From DATATB01 sp036268995 (lineage in GTDB: Bacteria; Planctomycetota; Planctomycetia; Pirellulales; PNKZ01), in NCBI GenBank assembly GCA_036268995.1, contig DATATB010000188.1, positions 1-64,000 on the forward strand: 64,000 bases of DNA, written 5' to 3'. This document shows, one piece after another, positions 41,786 to 50,588 of the stretch. The translations under genes and the position numbers were made by a program. The notes under the pieces were generated by a model. That model searched no databases, was not told the origin of the DNA, and saw only the letters and a list, made by a program, of their open reading frames with translations. Each line of letters opens with the position of its first letter. Within the stretch, counting starts at the first letter, position 1.

Positions 41786-43960
41786 TTACTTGATAAACAG
41801 AATCTCGCGGTAACGCGGCAGCGGCCAGAGGTTGTCGGCCACGACTTCCTCCAGCTTGTCGGCCACTTGTCGCACGGCCAGCATGGCGGGAATCACGTCG
41901 TCGCGGAAGTGCCGGGCCTCGGACGCAAGGTCCTTGGCACCCTTGTGCTCGACGGCCGATTCGAGCTTGGTCACGGCGCCCTCGAGCTGTCCGACCAACG
42001 TGGTCAGCGTTTCCAAAGTGCCCAGGTGGGCGTTCTTGCCGATGGCCTTGAGATTGGCCGCAATGCCGGCCAACTCGCCCTGGTAACGATAGGCGGCCGG
42101 CAGGATCAGCGTCTTGGCAAGGCTGAGCGCCGTGAGGCTCTCGCTGTTGACGTCCTTGCAGTAGCGGTCCATGTAAATGTCATACCGGCTGTGCATCTCG
42201 CGGTTGGAGAGCACCTGGTACTTTTCGAACAAGGCGATCGACTTGGGGCTGATCAGGGCCGGCAAGGCATCGACCGTGTTGCGCAGGTTCGGCAGTCCAC
42301 GGCGCTCAGCCTCTTGGTGCCATTCCTCCGTGTAGTTGTCGCCATTAAAGATCACGTCCTTGTGCTCGCGGGCGACCTGTTGCAACACCTTCTGCACGGC
42401 AGCGTTGAGCTTGCTCGGGTCGCCCTTGGTGGCCGACTCCAGTTGGGTGGCGATATAGTCCAGGCTCTCGGCCATGATCGTATTGAGCACGACCAGGGGG
42501 CCGGCGATCGATTGGCTGGAACCCACGGCCCGGAACTCGAATTTGTTGCCGGTGAAGGCAAACGGGCTGGTGCGGTTGCGATCGCCGGCGTGCTTGGGCA
42601 GCGGCGGCAGCGTGTCGACGCCCACGGTCAGCGTGCCGCCAGCTTTCGAACTGGTGGCCCCGCCTTTTTCGATCTGTTCGAAAATGTCCGTCAACTGATC
42701 GCCGAGGAAAATCGAAATGATGGCCGGCGGCGCCTCGTTGGCGCCTAGCCGATGATCGTTGCCACTGAAGGCCACGGCCGCCCGCATGATGTCCGAGTGC
42801 ATATGCACGGCCCGGATCACGGCCGCGCAGAACACCAGGAACTGGGCATTGGAGTGCGGATCGTCGCCCGGCTCGAGCATGTTGGCCGTGGGAGTGCCCA
42901 GCGACCAGTTGACGTGCTTGCCCGAGCCGTTGATGCCGGCAAACGGCTTTTCGTGCAGCAGGCAGACCATGCCGTACTTCAGCGCCACGCGCTGCAGCGT
43001 CAGCATGATGAGCTGCTGGTGGTCGGTGGCCACGTTGGCGTTTTCGTAGACCGGCGCGATTTCGTACTGGGCCGGAGCGACTTCGTTGTGGCGCGTCTTG
43101 ACCGGTACGCCCAGCTTGAACAGCTCGCGCTCGGTCTCCAGCATGCAGGCCAGCACGCGCTCGGGTATCGCACCGAAGTAATGATCCTCGAACTCCTGCC
43201 CCTTGGGCGGCTTGGCCCCGTACAGCGTGCGGGCCGTGGCCACCAGGTCGGGCCGGGCAAAATAGAAGTTGCGATCGATCAGGAAGTATTCCTGCTCGGG
43301 GCCGGCCGAAGCAAACACGGGGCCGGGGTTCTCGTTGCCGAACAACGCCAGAATCCGCTGCGCCTGCTTGTTGAGCGCCTGCATCGAACGCAGCAGCGGC
43401 GTCTTCTTATCCAGCGCCTCGCCCGTCCACGAGCAGAAGGCCGTGGGAATGCACAGGGTCGTGCCGTTCGGGTTCTCGAGCAAGTAGGCCGGGCTCATCG
43501 GATCCCAGGCCGTGTAGCCGCGAGCCTCGAACGTGGCGCGAATGCCGCCGGAGGGAAAGCTCGACGCGTCGGGCTCGCCCTGGATCAGCTCTTTGCCGGA
43601 GAACTCGGCAATGGCGGTGCCGTCGCTGTGCGGGGCCAGGAAGCTGTCGTGCTTTTCGGCCGTCAGCCCGGTGAGCGGATAAAACACGTGGGCGTAGTGG
43701 GTCGCGCCCTTTTCGAGGGCCCAATCCTTCATGGCCAAGGCCACGGCGTCGGCCACGCTGGGGTCGAGCTTGGCGGCCTGCTTGATCGTTTGCTGCAAGG
43801 CCTTGTACACCGGCTTGGGCAGCCGGGCCTTCATGGCCTCGTCGTTGAACACGTTCGAGCCAAACACCTCGGTCGTGGGCTGATCACGAAAGTTGAAGAT
43901 GCTTCCGTTGCTCTTGTAGTTGGTGACGGCGGCGATGGCCTCTTGGCGAGCGGTACTCAA
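41786..43960 (-). CDS. glnN: glutamine synthetase type III
   Basis: A 724-residue GS-III. SGGIRATFEARGYTAWDP, AGPEQEYFLID, RHNEVAPAQYE and EKPFAGINGSGKHVNWSLG are characteristic, and the length is normal for the family. The start appears to be TTG at 43960: AGGAG lies seven bases upstream, and no ATG or GTG with an SD exists near the expected N-terminus. A longer frame from 44050 would run through the promoter. GS-III enzymes are often induced on nitrogen limitation, which fits the sigma-54 site at 44022-44037 and contrasts with glnA. Confidence 0.93.
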   Translation of the reverse strand: MSTARQEAIAAVTNYKSNGSIFNFRDQPTTEVFGSNVFNDEAMKARLPKPVYKALQQTIKQAAKLDPSVADAVALAMKDWALEKGATHYAHVFYPLTGLTAEKHDSFLAPHSDGTAIAEFSGKELIQGEPDASSFPSGGIRATFEARGYTAWDPMSPAYLLENPNGTTLCIPTAFCSWTGEALDKKTPLLRSMQALNKQAQRILALFGNENPGPVFASAGPEQEYFLIDRNFYFARPDLVATARTLYGAKPPKGQEFEDHYFGAIPERVLACMLETERELFKLGVPVKTRHNEVAPAQYEIAPVYENANVATDHQQLIMLTLQRVALKYGMVCLLHEKPFAGINGSGKHVNWSLGTPTANMLEPGDDPHSNAQFLVFCAAVIRAVHMHSDIMRAAVAFSGNDHRLGANEAPPAIISIFLGDQLTDIFEQIEKGGATSSKAGGTLTVGVDTLPPLPKHAGDRNRTSPFAFTGNKFEFRAVGSSQSIAGPLVVLNTIMAESLDYIATQLESATKGDPSKLNAAVQKVLQQVAREHKDVIFNGDNYTEEWHQEAERRGLPNLRNTVDALPALISPKSIALFEKYQVLSNREMHSRYDIYMDRYCKDVNSESLTALSLAKTLILPAAYRYQGELAGIAANLKAIGKNAHLGTLETLTTLVGQLEGAVTKLESAVEHKGAKDLASEARHFRDDVIPAMLAVRQVADKLEEVVADNLWPLPRYREILFIK

Positions 43961-44021
43961 AATGGTGCTCCTATGAACAGAAACTCGGAATGCGTGCGTT
44001 GCCCCAACGGGCCGCCCTGTG

Positions 44022-44037
44022 GCAAATGCAATGCCAA
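44022..44037 (-). promoter_or_regulatory. sigma-54 promoter of glnN
   Basis: On the minus strand TTGGCATTGCATTTGC, which has the essential GG and GC separated by exactly ten bases and agrees with TGGCAC-N5-TTGC at nine of ten positions. It lies 62 bases ahead of the proposed TTG start. Confidence 0.65.
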
Positions 44038-44246
44038 GCAGGCGATCCACGCCTGGAAGCGAACTGTAACTTATTGCCCACTAATCAGATGCGAAATAAA
44101 ACGCCGTCAGCAAGAATTTCCGAATCGGACATCCATGCCTATTGTGCAGGCAAAGTCAGCAGAGCGCTTGCCGCGTCCGTGCGCTTTTTCCACACCCCAA
44201 AGCGAACCATTCGGATCGCTGCAAGGTAGCGACCCCCCGCGATTCG

Positions 44247-46790
44247 TCAACGGTTGCCCGTGCCCGATAGTTCCGAAGCATGAGGCTTGCCGATCGCCGA
44301 ACCATTGCCCGCCGAACCATTGCCACCAGTGGCCCCGTTGCCCGCAGTGGAGCCGTTGCCCGAATGGCCACTGTCCGAGTGCTCGGGCGTTTCGGCCGCC
44401 GGCAGCCGGTCGTCCGGCAGCGGCGCGGCAGAGCGGCGCCACAAGATCGCCAGGAAGGCGGGTACGAGCACTGGCCGCACGATCAGCGTATCGAGCATCA
44501 CGCCCAGCGTGAGCGCGAATCCCAATTCCAACATTCCACGCAGCGTGCCGGTCATCATCGAGACGAAGGTGCCGGCCATGATCACGCCGCAACTGGTGAT
44601 GATCCCCCCGGTGCTGACCACGGCCCGCCGCAATCCTTCCAGCAGACCCCAGCGGCGCTGTTCTTCCAGCACCCGGGTCACCAGGAAAATGTTGTAGTCC
44701 TCGCCGACGGCAATCAGGATCACGAACAAGAAGATGGGGACTTTCCAGTCCAGGCCGTCGAACTCGGGATACACGCGGGCAAACACCAACTGCGTGGCCG
44801 CGATGGTGACATAGTAGCTGAACAACACGGAAGCGATCAGATACAAACAGACCAGTGGGCGGCGAAGGACCACGACCAGGATGCCCAGCACGGCCAGCGT
44901 CACGAGCCATTGGATCAGCGTTTCGTCGCTTTGCGTGACGGCTTGCAGATCCCGCGTTCCGGCCGTGACGCCGATAAAATCGAACTCCGTGCCGTGCCAC
45001 ACCGAGTCGGGATCGTCGCGCAGCTCGAGCACTCGCCGTTCGATCTCGCCCAGCGATTGGGCCGCCGCCCGCGAAAACGGATCGGCGGCCAGCACGACGT
45101 CCAGCCGGGTCACGCGCCCCTCGAACCGCGGCACTTGCGACAGAAAATTGGCCTTGGTCCGCGGATTCTTTAAAGCGGCCATCTTCCGGCGGCCGGCGGT
45201 GCTGAGCGGATTGAACACGCCGGGAACGCCCCCCAACGGCTCGGCAATGCTCCGCACGCTATCCACGCCTGGCATCTCATGGAGCAGCTTCGTCAGCCGG
45301 GCGATGTCGCGCTCGCCTTCGGCGCCGTTGAATAGATGCTCCCGCTGCTCGTCGGTCTCGGGCGCTTGGCCGGCCTTCGGCTGCGGCTTGTAGGCCACGA
45401 GGCTCACCGGTCCCAGTTCGCCAGGAGTGAAGTGGCGCTGCACGAGCCGAGTGCCGACAATCGAAGGCCGGTGGGGATCGAGATCGCCCAGCAGGTTGTA
45501 GCTGATGTGGACAAACGGCCCTGGAAACTCGCGACGCGAAGCGACGATCACCGTCGACATGGCCAACACGCTGGCCAGCAGGATCAATCCCGGCCGGGCG
45601 ATGATCGCGTGGCTCAAGCGGATCCAAAAACGCCCGGCCCACGAATCGACGCGTAGCTGGCCGTTTTCGCCCACTTCGTTGGTCGGGCGGGGGCCGAACG
45701 GCCAGAACACGGCCGGCCCGAACAGCCGCAGCAGCGCCGGAGCCAACGTCAGGCAGGCCAGCAGCGCCACAAACAAACACAACCCGATCGCCGGGCCCGA
45801 ATTGCGAAACTTGCCGAAATCGGCCATCACCATCATGCCCAGGCCGATGATCGTAGTCATGGCGCTAGCCGTGATGGCATGGCCCACTTTGCCCAAGGCA
45901 TGGGCCAAGGCCTCGGGCCGCGGCAGGCCGCGAGCCAGTTCCTCGCGATAACGGCTGATCAGGAACAGGCAAAAGTCGGTGCCCGCCCCAAAGAGGATGG
46001 TGACGATAAAAATCTTCGTGGTTTTGAACACCTGAAAATGCAGCCATTCAAAACCCGGTAGACCGTTCGCGCGCGTCAACAGGGCCACCAGTTCCATCGA
46101 CAGCGTCACCGCCACGCCGATAGTCAGCAGCGGCACGAGCACCAGCAGCGGCGCCCGATACACCAGAGACAGAATCAGGACCACCAGCGCGATGGTCGTC
46201 AACTCGGTGTGCTGGATGCTTTCGTTGGCCGAAGCCATCGTGTCGCCGCCGATGGCGGCCGAGCCGGTTACGCCCAGTTCCAGGCCGGCCGGCCGGTCGG
46301 GCGCTTGCCGCTCTTCGGCCAGGACGGCGGTGACGGCCTTGAGCACTGCGGCGTTGCGCACCGCCATGAACTCGGTCGAAAGCTTGAGCATGGCGATGGC
46401 CGCACACTGGTCGCGGCTGATGAGCTTTCGGCCCACGATGTCGGTCTCGGGCGTCCAGACCGCCAGGACCGGCACCCGCGCGTCTGGGTCGATCGGAAAG
46501 CGCGCCGCCAACCGCTCGAGAAACGCCAGGTCGTCGACCGTGAGCGGCTTGTCTTCGCGGGCCACGGCCAGCACGATCTGGCTTTTGGAAACGTCGTCGG
46601 GAAAAGCCTCGGCCAGCAGATGTTCGCCACGGACGCTGGTCATGCGATCGGGCATGTAGGCCAGATCGCCGTCGTTGGTCACGTCGTCCCAGCGCGGAGC
46701 CACCAGCGTCAGCAGCACACCGGCGGCCACCCAAGCCAAGAGGATCAGCCGCCAGCGATGCGAAATGAATTGACCGAGCGCGTCGAACAT
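44247..46790 (-). CDS. MMPL-family RND exporter
   Basis: An 847-residue inner-membrane protein with the RND duplication. There is one N-terminal helix (WRLILLAWVAAGVLLTL), a periplasmic domain, five to six helices including FGAGTDFCLFLISRYREEL, then a second equal half with VAVGEDYNIFLVTRVLEEQ. GTDFCLF and GEDYN hold the proton-relay Asp pairs of MMPL transporters. The Gly/Asn/Ser-rich C-terminus is disordered. GGAAGG precedes the ATG at 46790. Substrates of the group include lipids and hydrophobic compounds; the one here is unknown. No accessory fusion protein is adjacent. Confidence 0.88.
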   Translation of the reverse strand: MFDALGQFISHRWRLILLAWVAAGVLLTLVAPRWDDVTNDGDLAYMPDRMTSVRGEHLLAEAFPDDVSKSQIVLAVAREDKPLTVDDLAFLERLAARFPIDPDARVPVLAVWTPETDIVGRKLISRDQCAAIAMLKLSTEFMAVRNAAVLKAVTAVLAEERQAPDRPAGLELGVTGSAAIGGDTMASANESIQHTELTTIALVVLILSLVYRAPLLVLVPLLTIGVAVTLSMELVALLTRANGLPGFEWLHFQVFKTTKIFIVTILFGAGTDFCLFLISRYREELARGLPRPEALAHALGKVGHAITASAMTTIIGLGMMVMADFGKFRNSGPAIGLCLFVALLACLTLAPALLRLFGPAVFWPFGPRPTNEVGENGQLRVDSWAGRFWIRLSHAIIARPGLILLASVLAMSTVIVASRREFPGPFVHISYNLLGDLDPHRPSIVGTRLVQRHFTPGELGPVSLVAYKPQPKAGQAPETDEQREHLFNGAEGERDIARLTKLLHEMPGVDSVRSIAEPLGGVPGVFNPLSTAGRRKMAALKNPRTKANFLSQVPRFEGRVTRLDVVLAADPFSRAAAQSLGEIERRVLELRDDPDSVWHGTEFDFIGVTAGTRDLQAVTQSDETLIQWLVTLAVLGILVVVLRRPLVCLYLIASVLFSYYVTIAATQLVFARVYPEFDGLDWKVPIFLFVILIAVGEDYNIFLVTRVLEEQRRWGLLEGLRRAVVSTGGIITSCGVIMAGTFVSMMTGTLRGMLELGFALTLGVMLDTLIVRPVLVPAFLAILWRRSAAPLPDDRLPAAETPEHSDSGHSGNGSTAGNGATGGNGSAGNGSAIGKPHASELSGTGNR

Positions 46791-46970
46791 GAGCCTTCCA
46801 GGCGGCGGCCCGGCGTGCAATCTTTCGACAGCTGCGGCCGATCGGCCGCGCTATCCGGCAGAAATTGGGGGCTTATAAGACCCTTGATCCTACCGGGACA
46901 ACGCCAACAATCCAAGCTGGAAAGCCCGATCGAGCCGGGAAGGCACCCCCCGAATGCCGCGGGTATGTTC

Positions 46971-47054
46971 CATAAAGCCGCGACCGCTGGTCGCGGGACG
47001 GAGCGCGCGAGCCGCGCCCAACTCAGCCCCGCGATCAGCGGTCGCGGCTTTATG
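46971..47054. repeat. inverted repeat family B, two-arm copy with longer loop
   Basis: Arms of 27 bases: 46971-46997 (starting CATAAAGCCGCGACCGCTGG) and 47028-47054, one mismatch. It sits directly beyond the S41 protease stop codon at 47066 and upstream of the MMPL gene. Confidence 0.88.
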
Positions 47055-47065
47055 GGCCGCTCCGC

Positions 47066-48739
47066 TTACTTCCGGGCCACTTGGCGGCGGGCTTCACGCA
47101 CGCCGGCATCGAACACGGGGTCAGGGTCCCCAGCGACGGGCACCAGCGCCGCGCCGTCGTCGCCCACCACCGGCTTGGCCGCTTGCTGCACGAGCAGATC
47201 GGGCGAGACGCCGATCTGGCTGAACGGCAGACCACGCGGCGAGAAGAACTTGGCCGTCGTCAGCCGCAGGCCCGAGTTGGCCACGTTCAACGGGAAGATG
47301 CCTTGCACCGATCCCTTGCCGTAGCTGCGCGTGCCGACGATCAGTCCGCGGCGATGATCGCGGATGGCGCCGGCAAAAATTTCGCTGGCGCTGGCACTAT
47401 CGCCGTCGATCAGCACCACCAGCGGCACGCGCCACGTCCCGGCCTGCCGGGCCGAGTAGTTGTAGTCTTCCTGCGAGCTGCGTCCGCGGGTCGAGACAAT
47501 GATGCCCTTGTCGACAAACTTGTCGACCACGTCCACTGACGTAGTGAGCAGGCCGCCGGGGTTGCCGCGCAGGTCGATGATCAGGCTTCGCATGCCTTCG
47601 CGGTGCAGTTTCCACAAGGCGGTGTCCAGGTCTCGCGACGTGGTCTTCTGGAAGCACGTGAGCTTGAGATACGCCACGCCGTAAGCCGCATCGACAATCC
47701 GGACACCATCGACGCTGGGCACTTCGACCTGCTCGCGGCGAATCCGCACGATGCGGGGATGCTGGCCGGGGCTGACGGCGGTGACATCCACCATGCTGCC
47801 TTCTTTGCCTTGCAGCATATTGGCGGCCTGGTCCGTCGTCATGGTGCTGGTGCTGCGGCCATCGACGGCCACGATGCGGTCGTTCGCCAGGATGCCGCCG
47901 CGCTGGGCCGGGCTGCCGGTAATGACCTTCACGATCAGCAGAGCACCATCGGCCGCCTTGAGCTCGACGCCCAAGCCGACAAAGTTGCCCTCGATCTGCG
48001 AATACACTTCGTTCAGCTGCCCGGCGGTCAGGTAGGTCGAGTATTGATCTAGCGCGTTGGTGGCGCCGGAGACATATTCCAGGGTGACGGCCGTTTCCAG
48101 CAGTCCCAGTTGATCGTGAGCAAACTGGGCCGCCACGGCCACCAGGTCGCGGGCCTCTTGCCGGCTGCTAGCGCGCCCGGCACCGGCACGCGAAGCCAGG
48201 TAATCTCGCAGTTGGCGTTTGAAATGCTCGATCCGCGCCGCAGGCATGCCGGGCAGATTCCGCTCGACAAACACGGGGTCGGACAGCGCCGCTTCCAGAC
48301 CTTGCGTGCCATGACGCACGAGCAGGTCCCAGTCGGGCGATTCGACGTAGTGTGTCTGAATCTTGCCCAACACTTCGGCGTACAGCTCCAGCGCCTCGCG
48401 GAACGACATCGAAGTCAGCGAGTCGCGGAACGAGCTGTCGCTATAGCGCCGGGCCAGGTCGTAATGCGTGCGGGCCAGCGAGAACCGCTGCTCGAGCGAC
48501 CGATCGTGCGGATGGTTGCGGATCGCTTCTTCGTAGAGCGAAAGCGCTTCGCCCCAGCGGCGTTGCGCCTCGAGCTGCTTGCCGCGCTCGAGCACGCCGG
48601 CCACCGGCGACGCAATCGCCACGGCCGGCGACGAGCTGTCGACAAACGAGAGCTGAGCACTGGCCGTCAGCGGCCAGGCCAGCAGCAGGCCCCAGGACAA
48701 TACGACGGAACCAAAAGCAAGATAGACCCTACGTCGCAT
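47066..48739 (-). CDS. S41-family C-terminal processing peptidase
   Basis: A 557-residue exported serine protease. Signal peptide MRRRVYLAFG...ASA, a helical N-terminal region, then a PDZ domain (LGVELKAADGALLIVKVITG and ANDRIVAVDGRS). The S41 core has LIIDLRGNPGGLL, DGDSASASEIFAGAI with the catalytic Ser, and RSYGKGSVQ with the catalytic Lys. CtpA-like enzymes trim C-termini of periplasmic proteins. The ATG at 48739 is preceded by GAGGATG at a suitable distance; an ATG at 48748 is close behind. It has the usual length for this family. Confidence 0.92.
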   Translation of the reverse strand: MRRRVYLAFGSVVLSWGLLLAWPLTASAQLSFVDSSSPAVAIASPVAGVLERGKQLEAQRRWGEALSLYEEAIRNHPHDRSLEQRFSLARTHYDLARRYSDSSFRDSLTSMSFREALELYAEVLGKIQTHYVESPDWDLLVRHGTQGLEAALSDPVFVERNLPGMPAARIEHFKRQLRDYLASRAGAGRASSRQEARDLVAVAAQFAHDQLGLLETAVTLEYVSGATNALDQYSTYLTAGQLNEVYSQIEGNFVGLGVELKAADGALLIVKVITGSPAQRGGILANDRIVAVDGRSTSTMTTDQAANMLQGKEGSMVDVTAVSPGQHPRIVRIRREQVEVPSVDGVRIVDAAYGVAYLKLTCFQKTTSRDLDTALWKLHREGMRSLIIDLRGNPGGLLTTSVDVVDKFVDKGIIVSTRGRSSQEDYNYSARQAGTWRVPLVVLIDGDSASASEIFAGAIRDHRRGLIVGTRSYGKGSVQGIFPLNVANSGLRLTTAKFFSPRGLPFSQIGVSPDLLVQQAAKPVVGDDGAALVPVAGDPDPVFDAGVREARRQVARK

Positions 48740-49292
48740 GAAAAGCATCCTCAAGAGGAAGTGCGCGTGCGGGGCGTTGGCGGACATCCGTGAAAAACTT
48801 GCAATAACGATTCGCCCGATGTCCCCCGGCGGCCTGGCAGGCTGCATGGGTGGCGCAAGGCTGTGTTGCGCTCAAACTTCGACGCGGCCAAATTACGGGT
48901 CCGGCAATTCGGCCGTCTCGAATATAGGCCACGCTTCGGGCCTGGTCAAAAAAGCGGCCGAAGTTTTCACGCCAATCGTGCCGGGCGATCGCTCCAAAAC
49001 GTGCGACCCGACCGGCCTTGCGTCACGGGCGCGGGCCAGACGGCGGACATCGCCTGGCGCGAGCGGGACTATTGGTCCGGCGATAAAGCCCGCGCCGCCG
49101 GCGGCCGGCAGCCAGAAATGTTTGCAGTCTGTGATGCAGCCGCAGGCCCGGCACGGCTTGCAAAACTTGCAAACCTTGTAGATTTTGCCACACCGGAATA
49201 ACCGGCGAGCCGGGAGCCTCAGCGACCGGAGGAATCCGGAGAACAAGACTCCGGTCGCTCACGCTCCCGGCTCGCCGGGCACACGACTTGAG
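48740..49292. other. 553-base gap with family I repeat; possible small ORF
   Basis: Upstream of the protease gene. Contains the family I repeat (49202-49278). A minus-strand frame at 48893-49246 (117 codons) contains a Cys-rich stretch (CKFCKPCRACGCITDC) and has fairly high third-position GC, but has no SD or homologue that I recognise and its first codons lie in the repeat. I do not call it a gene. Confidence 0.4.
49202..49278. repeat. inverted repeat family I, two-arm copy
   Basis: Arms of 30 bases: 49202-49231 (starting CCGGCGAGCCGGGAGCCTCA) and 49249-49278, two mismatches. Lies downstream of the oxidoreductase gene. Confidence 0.88.
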
Positions 49293-50324
49293 CTACACCG
49301 CCACCGGCTTGCCGCTGCGGACGGATTGCGTCTGCTTGTGACACAAGACCAGCGCGTCGCAGGCCAGTTGCCCGGCCAGCAGTGGCGAGGGCTGGCCGGT
49401 GCGCACGGCTCGGGCCGCTTCGGACAACTCCAGGGCAAAGGCGTCCACTTCGCCCAGGTCGGGCCGCACGACTTTGCCTTTGGGGGCCAGCACAGTCAGC
49501 GGCATGTTCGCCACGGGCTGTCCGTCAATCACGGCCGAGTCGTACAACAGCGTGGCGTGCTCCAGGTAAATTTCGAAGGCATGCGTAAACGACCGGCCTT
49601 GCTGCCGGATCACGCCGCCGCTGGCCGCCACGGCCAAGTTGCCATCGAACAGGAACTGCGTGTTGAACAGCTCGACGACGTCGCCCCGCATGCGGCCCGT
49701 GCTGAACAGTGACTTCGGCATGCCGCACAGCAGGCGGATGAAATGCGCGTCGTGAATATGCAGGTCCACCAGCGGCCCGCCCACGGTGTCGGGATCGAAG
49801 AAGTCTTTGATCCACGAGGGGTCGGAAATGATGCGTTTGAAATTCCCGCCCAACAGCTTGCCGTATTTGCCGCTGTCAATCAGCTTGCGCGCATAGGTGT
49901 ACTCTGGAAAGAAGGGGAGCACATGCGCAATCATGAGCAGCGTGCCCGCGCGCTGGGCGGCCTGCACCATTTTGCGGGCATCAGCTGGCGCCAGCGCGAT
50001 TGGCTTTTCCACCAGCACGTGCTTTCCCGCCTTGGCCGCTGCCAGGGCGACTTGCGGATGCAAAGCCGGCGGCAGGCAGATATCCACCAGGTCAATGCTC
50101 GGATCGGCGAGCATTTCTTCCCAATCGGCATAGGTCGCGATGTTGCCCAACTCCATGACCGCCCCCGGCGGCCCGAAATTGCCCTGGATGCCGCGCCAAT
50201 CGCCGGCCAGCTTCTTGGCATCGCGCGTGCTGATGGCCGTGACCTTCGCGCCGCGGACCTTCTGCCAGGCCAGATAATGGATCATGCCCATGAAGCCGAT
50301 GCCCGCAATGCCGACGCGCACCAT
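49293..50324 (-). CDS. Gfo/Idh/MocA-family oxidoreductase
   Basis: A 343-residue NAD(P)-dependent dehydrogenase. VGIAGIGFMG is the N-terminal Rossmann glycine motif. HVLVEKPIAL carries the conserved EKP. GGPLVDLHIHDAHFIRLL holds the acid/base His and Asp residues in the second domain. Members oxidise sugars, inositols or related alcohols, and planctomycetes encode many; the substrate is not inferable. The ATG at 50324 gives the normal N-terminus. The gene is monocistronic and divergent from the AAA ATPase gene. Confidence 0.9.
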   Translation of the reverse strand: MVRVGIAGIGFMGMIHYLAWQKVRGAKVTAISTRDAKKLAGDWRGIQGNFGPPGAVMELGNIATYADWEEMLADPSIDLVDICLPPALHPQVALAAAKAGKHVLVEKPIALAPADARKMVQAAQRAGTLLMIAHVLPFFPEYTYARKLIDSGKYGKLLGGNFKRIISDPSWIKDFFDPDTVGGPLVDLHIHDAHFIRLLCGMPKSLFSTGRMRGDVVELFNTQFLFDGNLAVAASGGVIRQQGRSFTHAFEIYLEHATLLYDSAVIDGQPVANMPLTVLAPKGKVVRPDLGEVDAFALELSEAARAVRTGQPSPLLAGQLACDALVLCHKQTQSVRSGKPVAV

Positions 50325-50588
50325 GTCCGAAGGTCCTCGAATTGCAAATCTCGGTAAGCAGCCCACAATCGGGGCTGCATCTTAACCAGGATGTTTAGCG
50401 GCCCACAATCAAGCCGGCCGCGCGGTACGGAGGATTTTTCGCGCGTGCAGCGACGAAGATCCGGAGGCTTGCTCGCGTGGGGCGAACCCTGTTTCGCCGC
50501 CGCGTGTCCTGATTCTTTGTCAAGGCATGCCTGCGATGCGGCGAGATTGTTGCCCCGGGGCGATGCTTTACAGTTGGAATGGTCGATC

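Noticed and set aside
48893..49246. 117-codon minus-strand frame with a Cys-rich stretch
   Set aside because: No SD, no recognised homologue, and its first codons overlap the family I repeat; a small protein cannot be excluded but is not supported.
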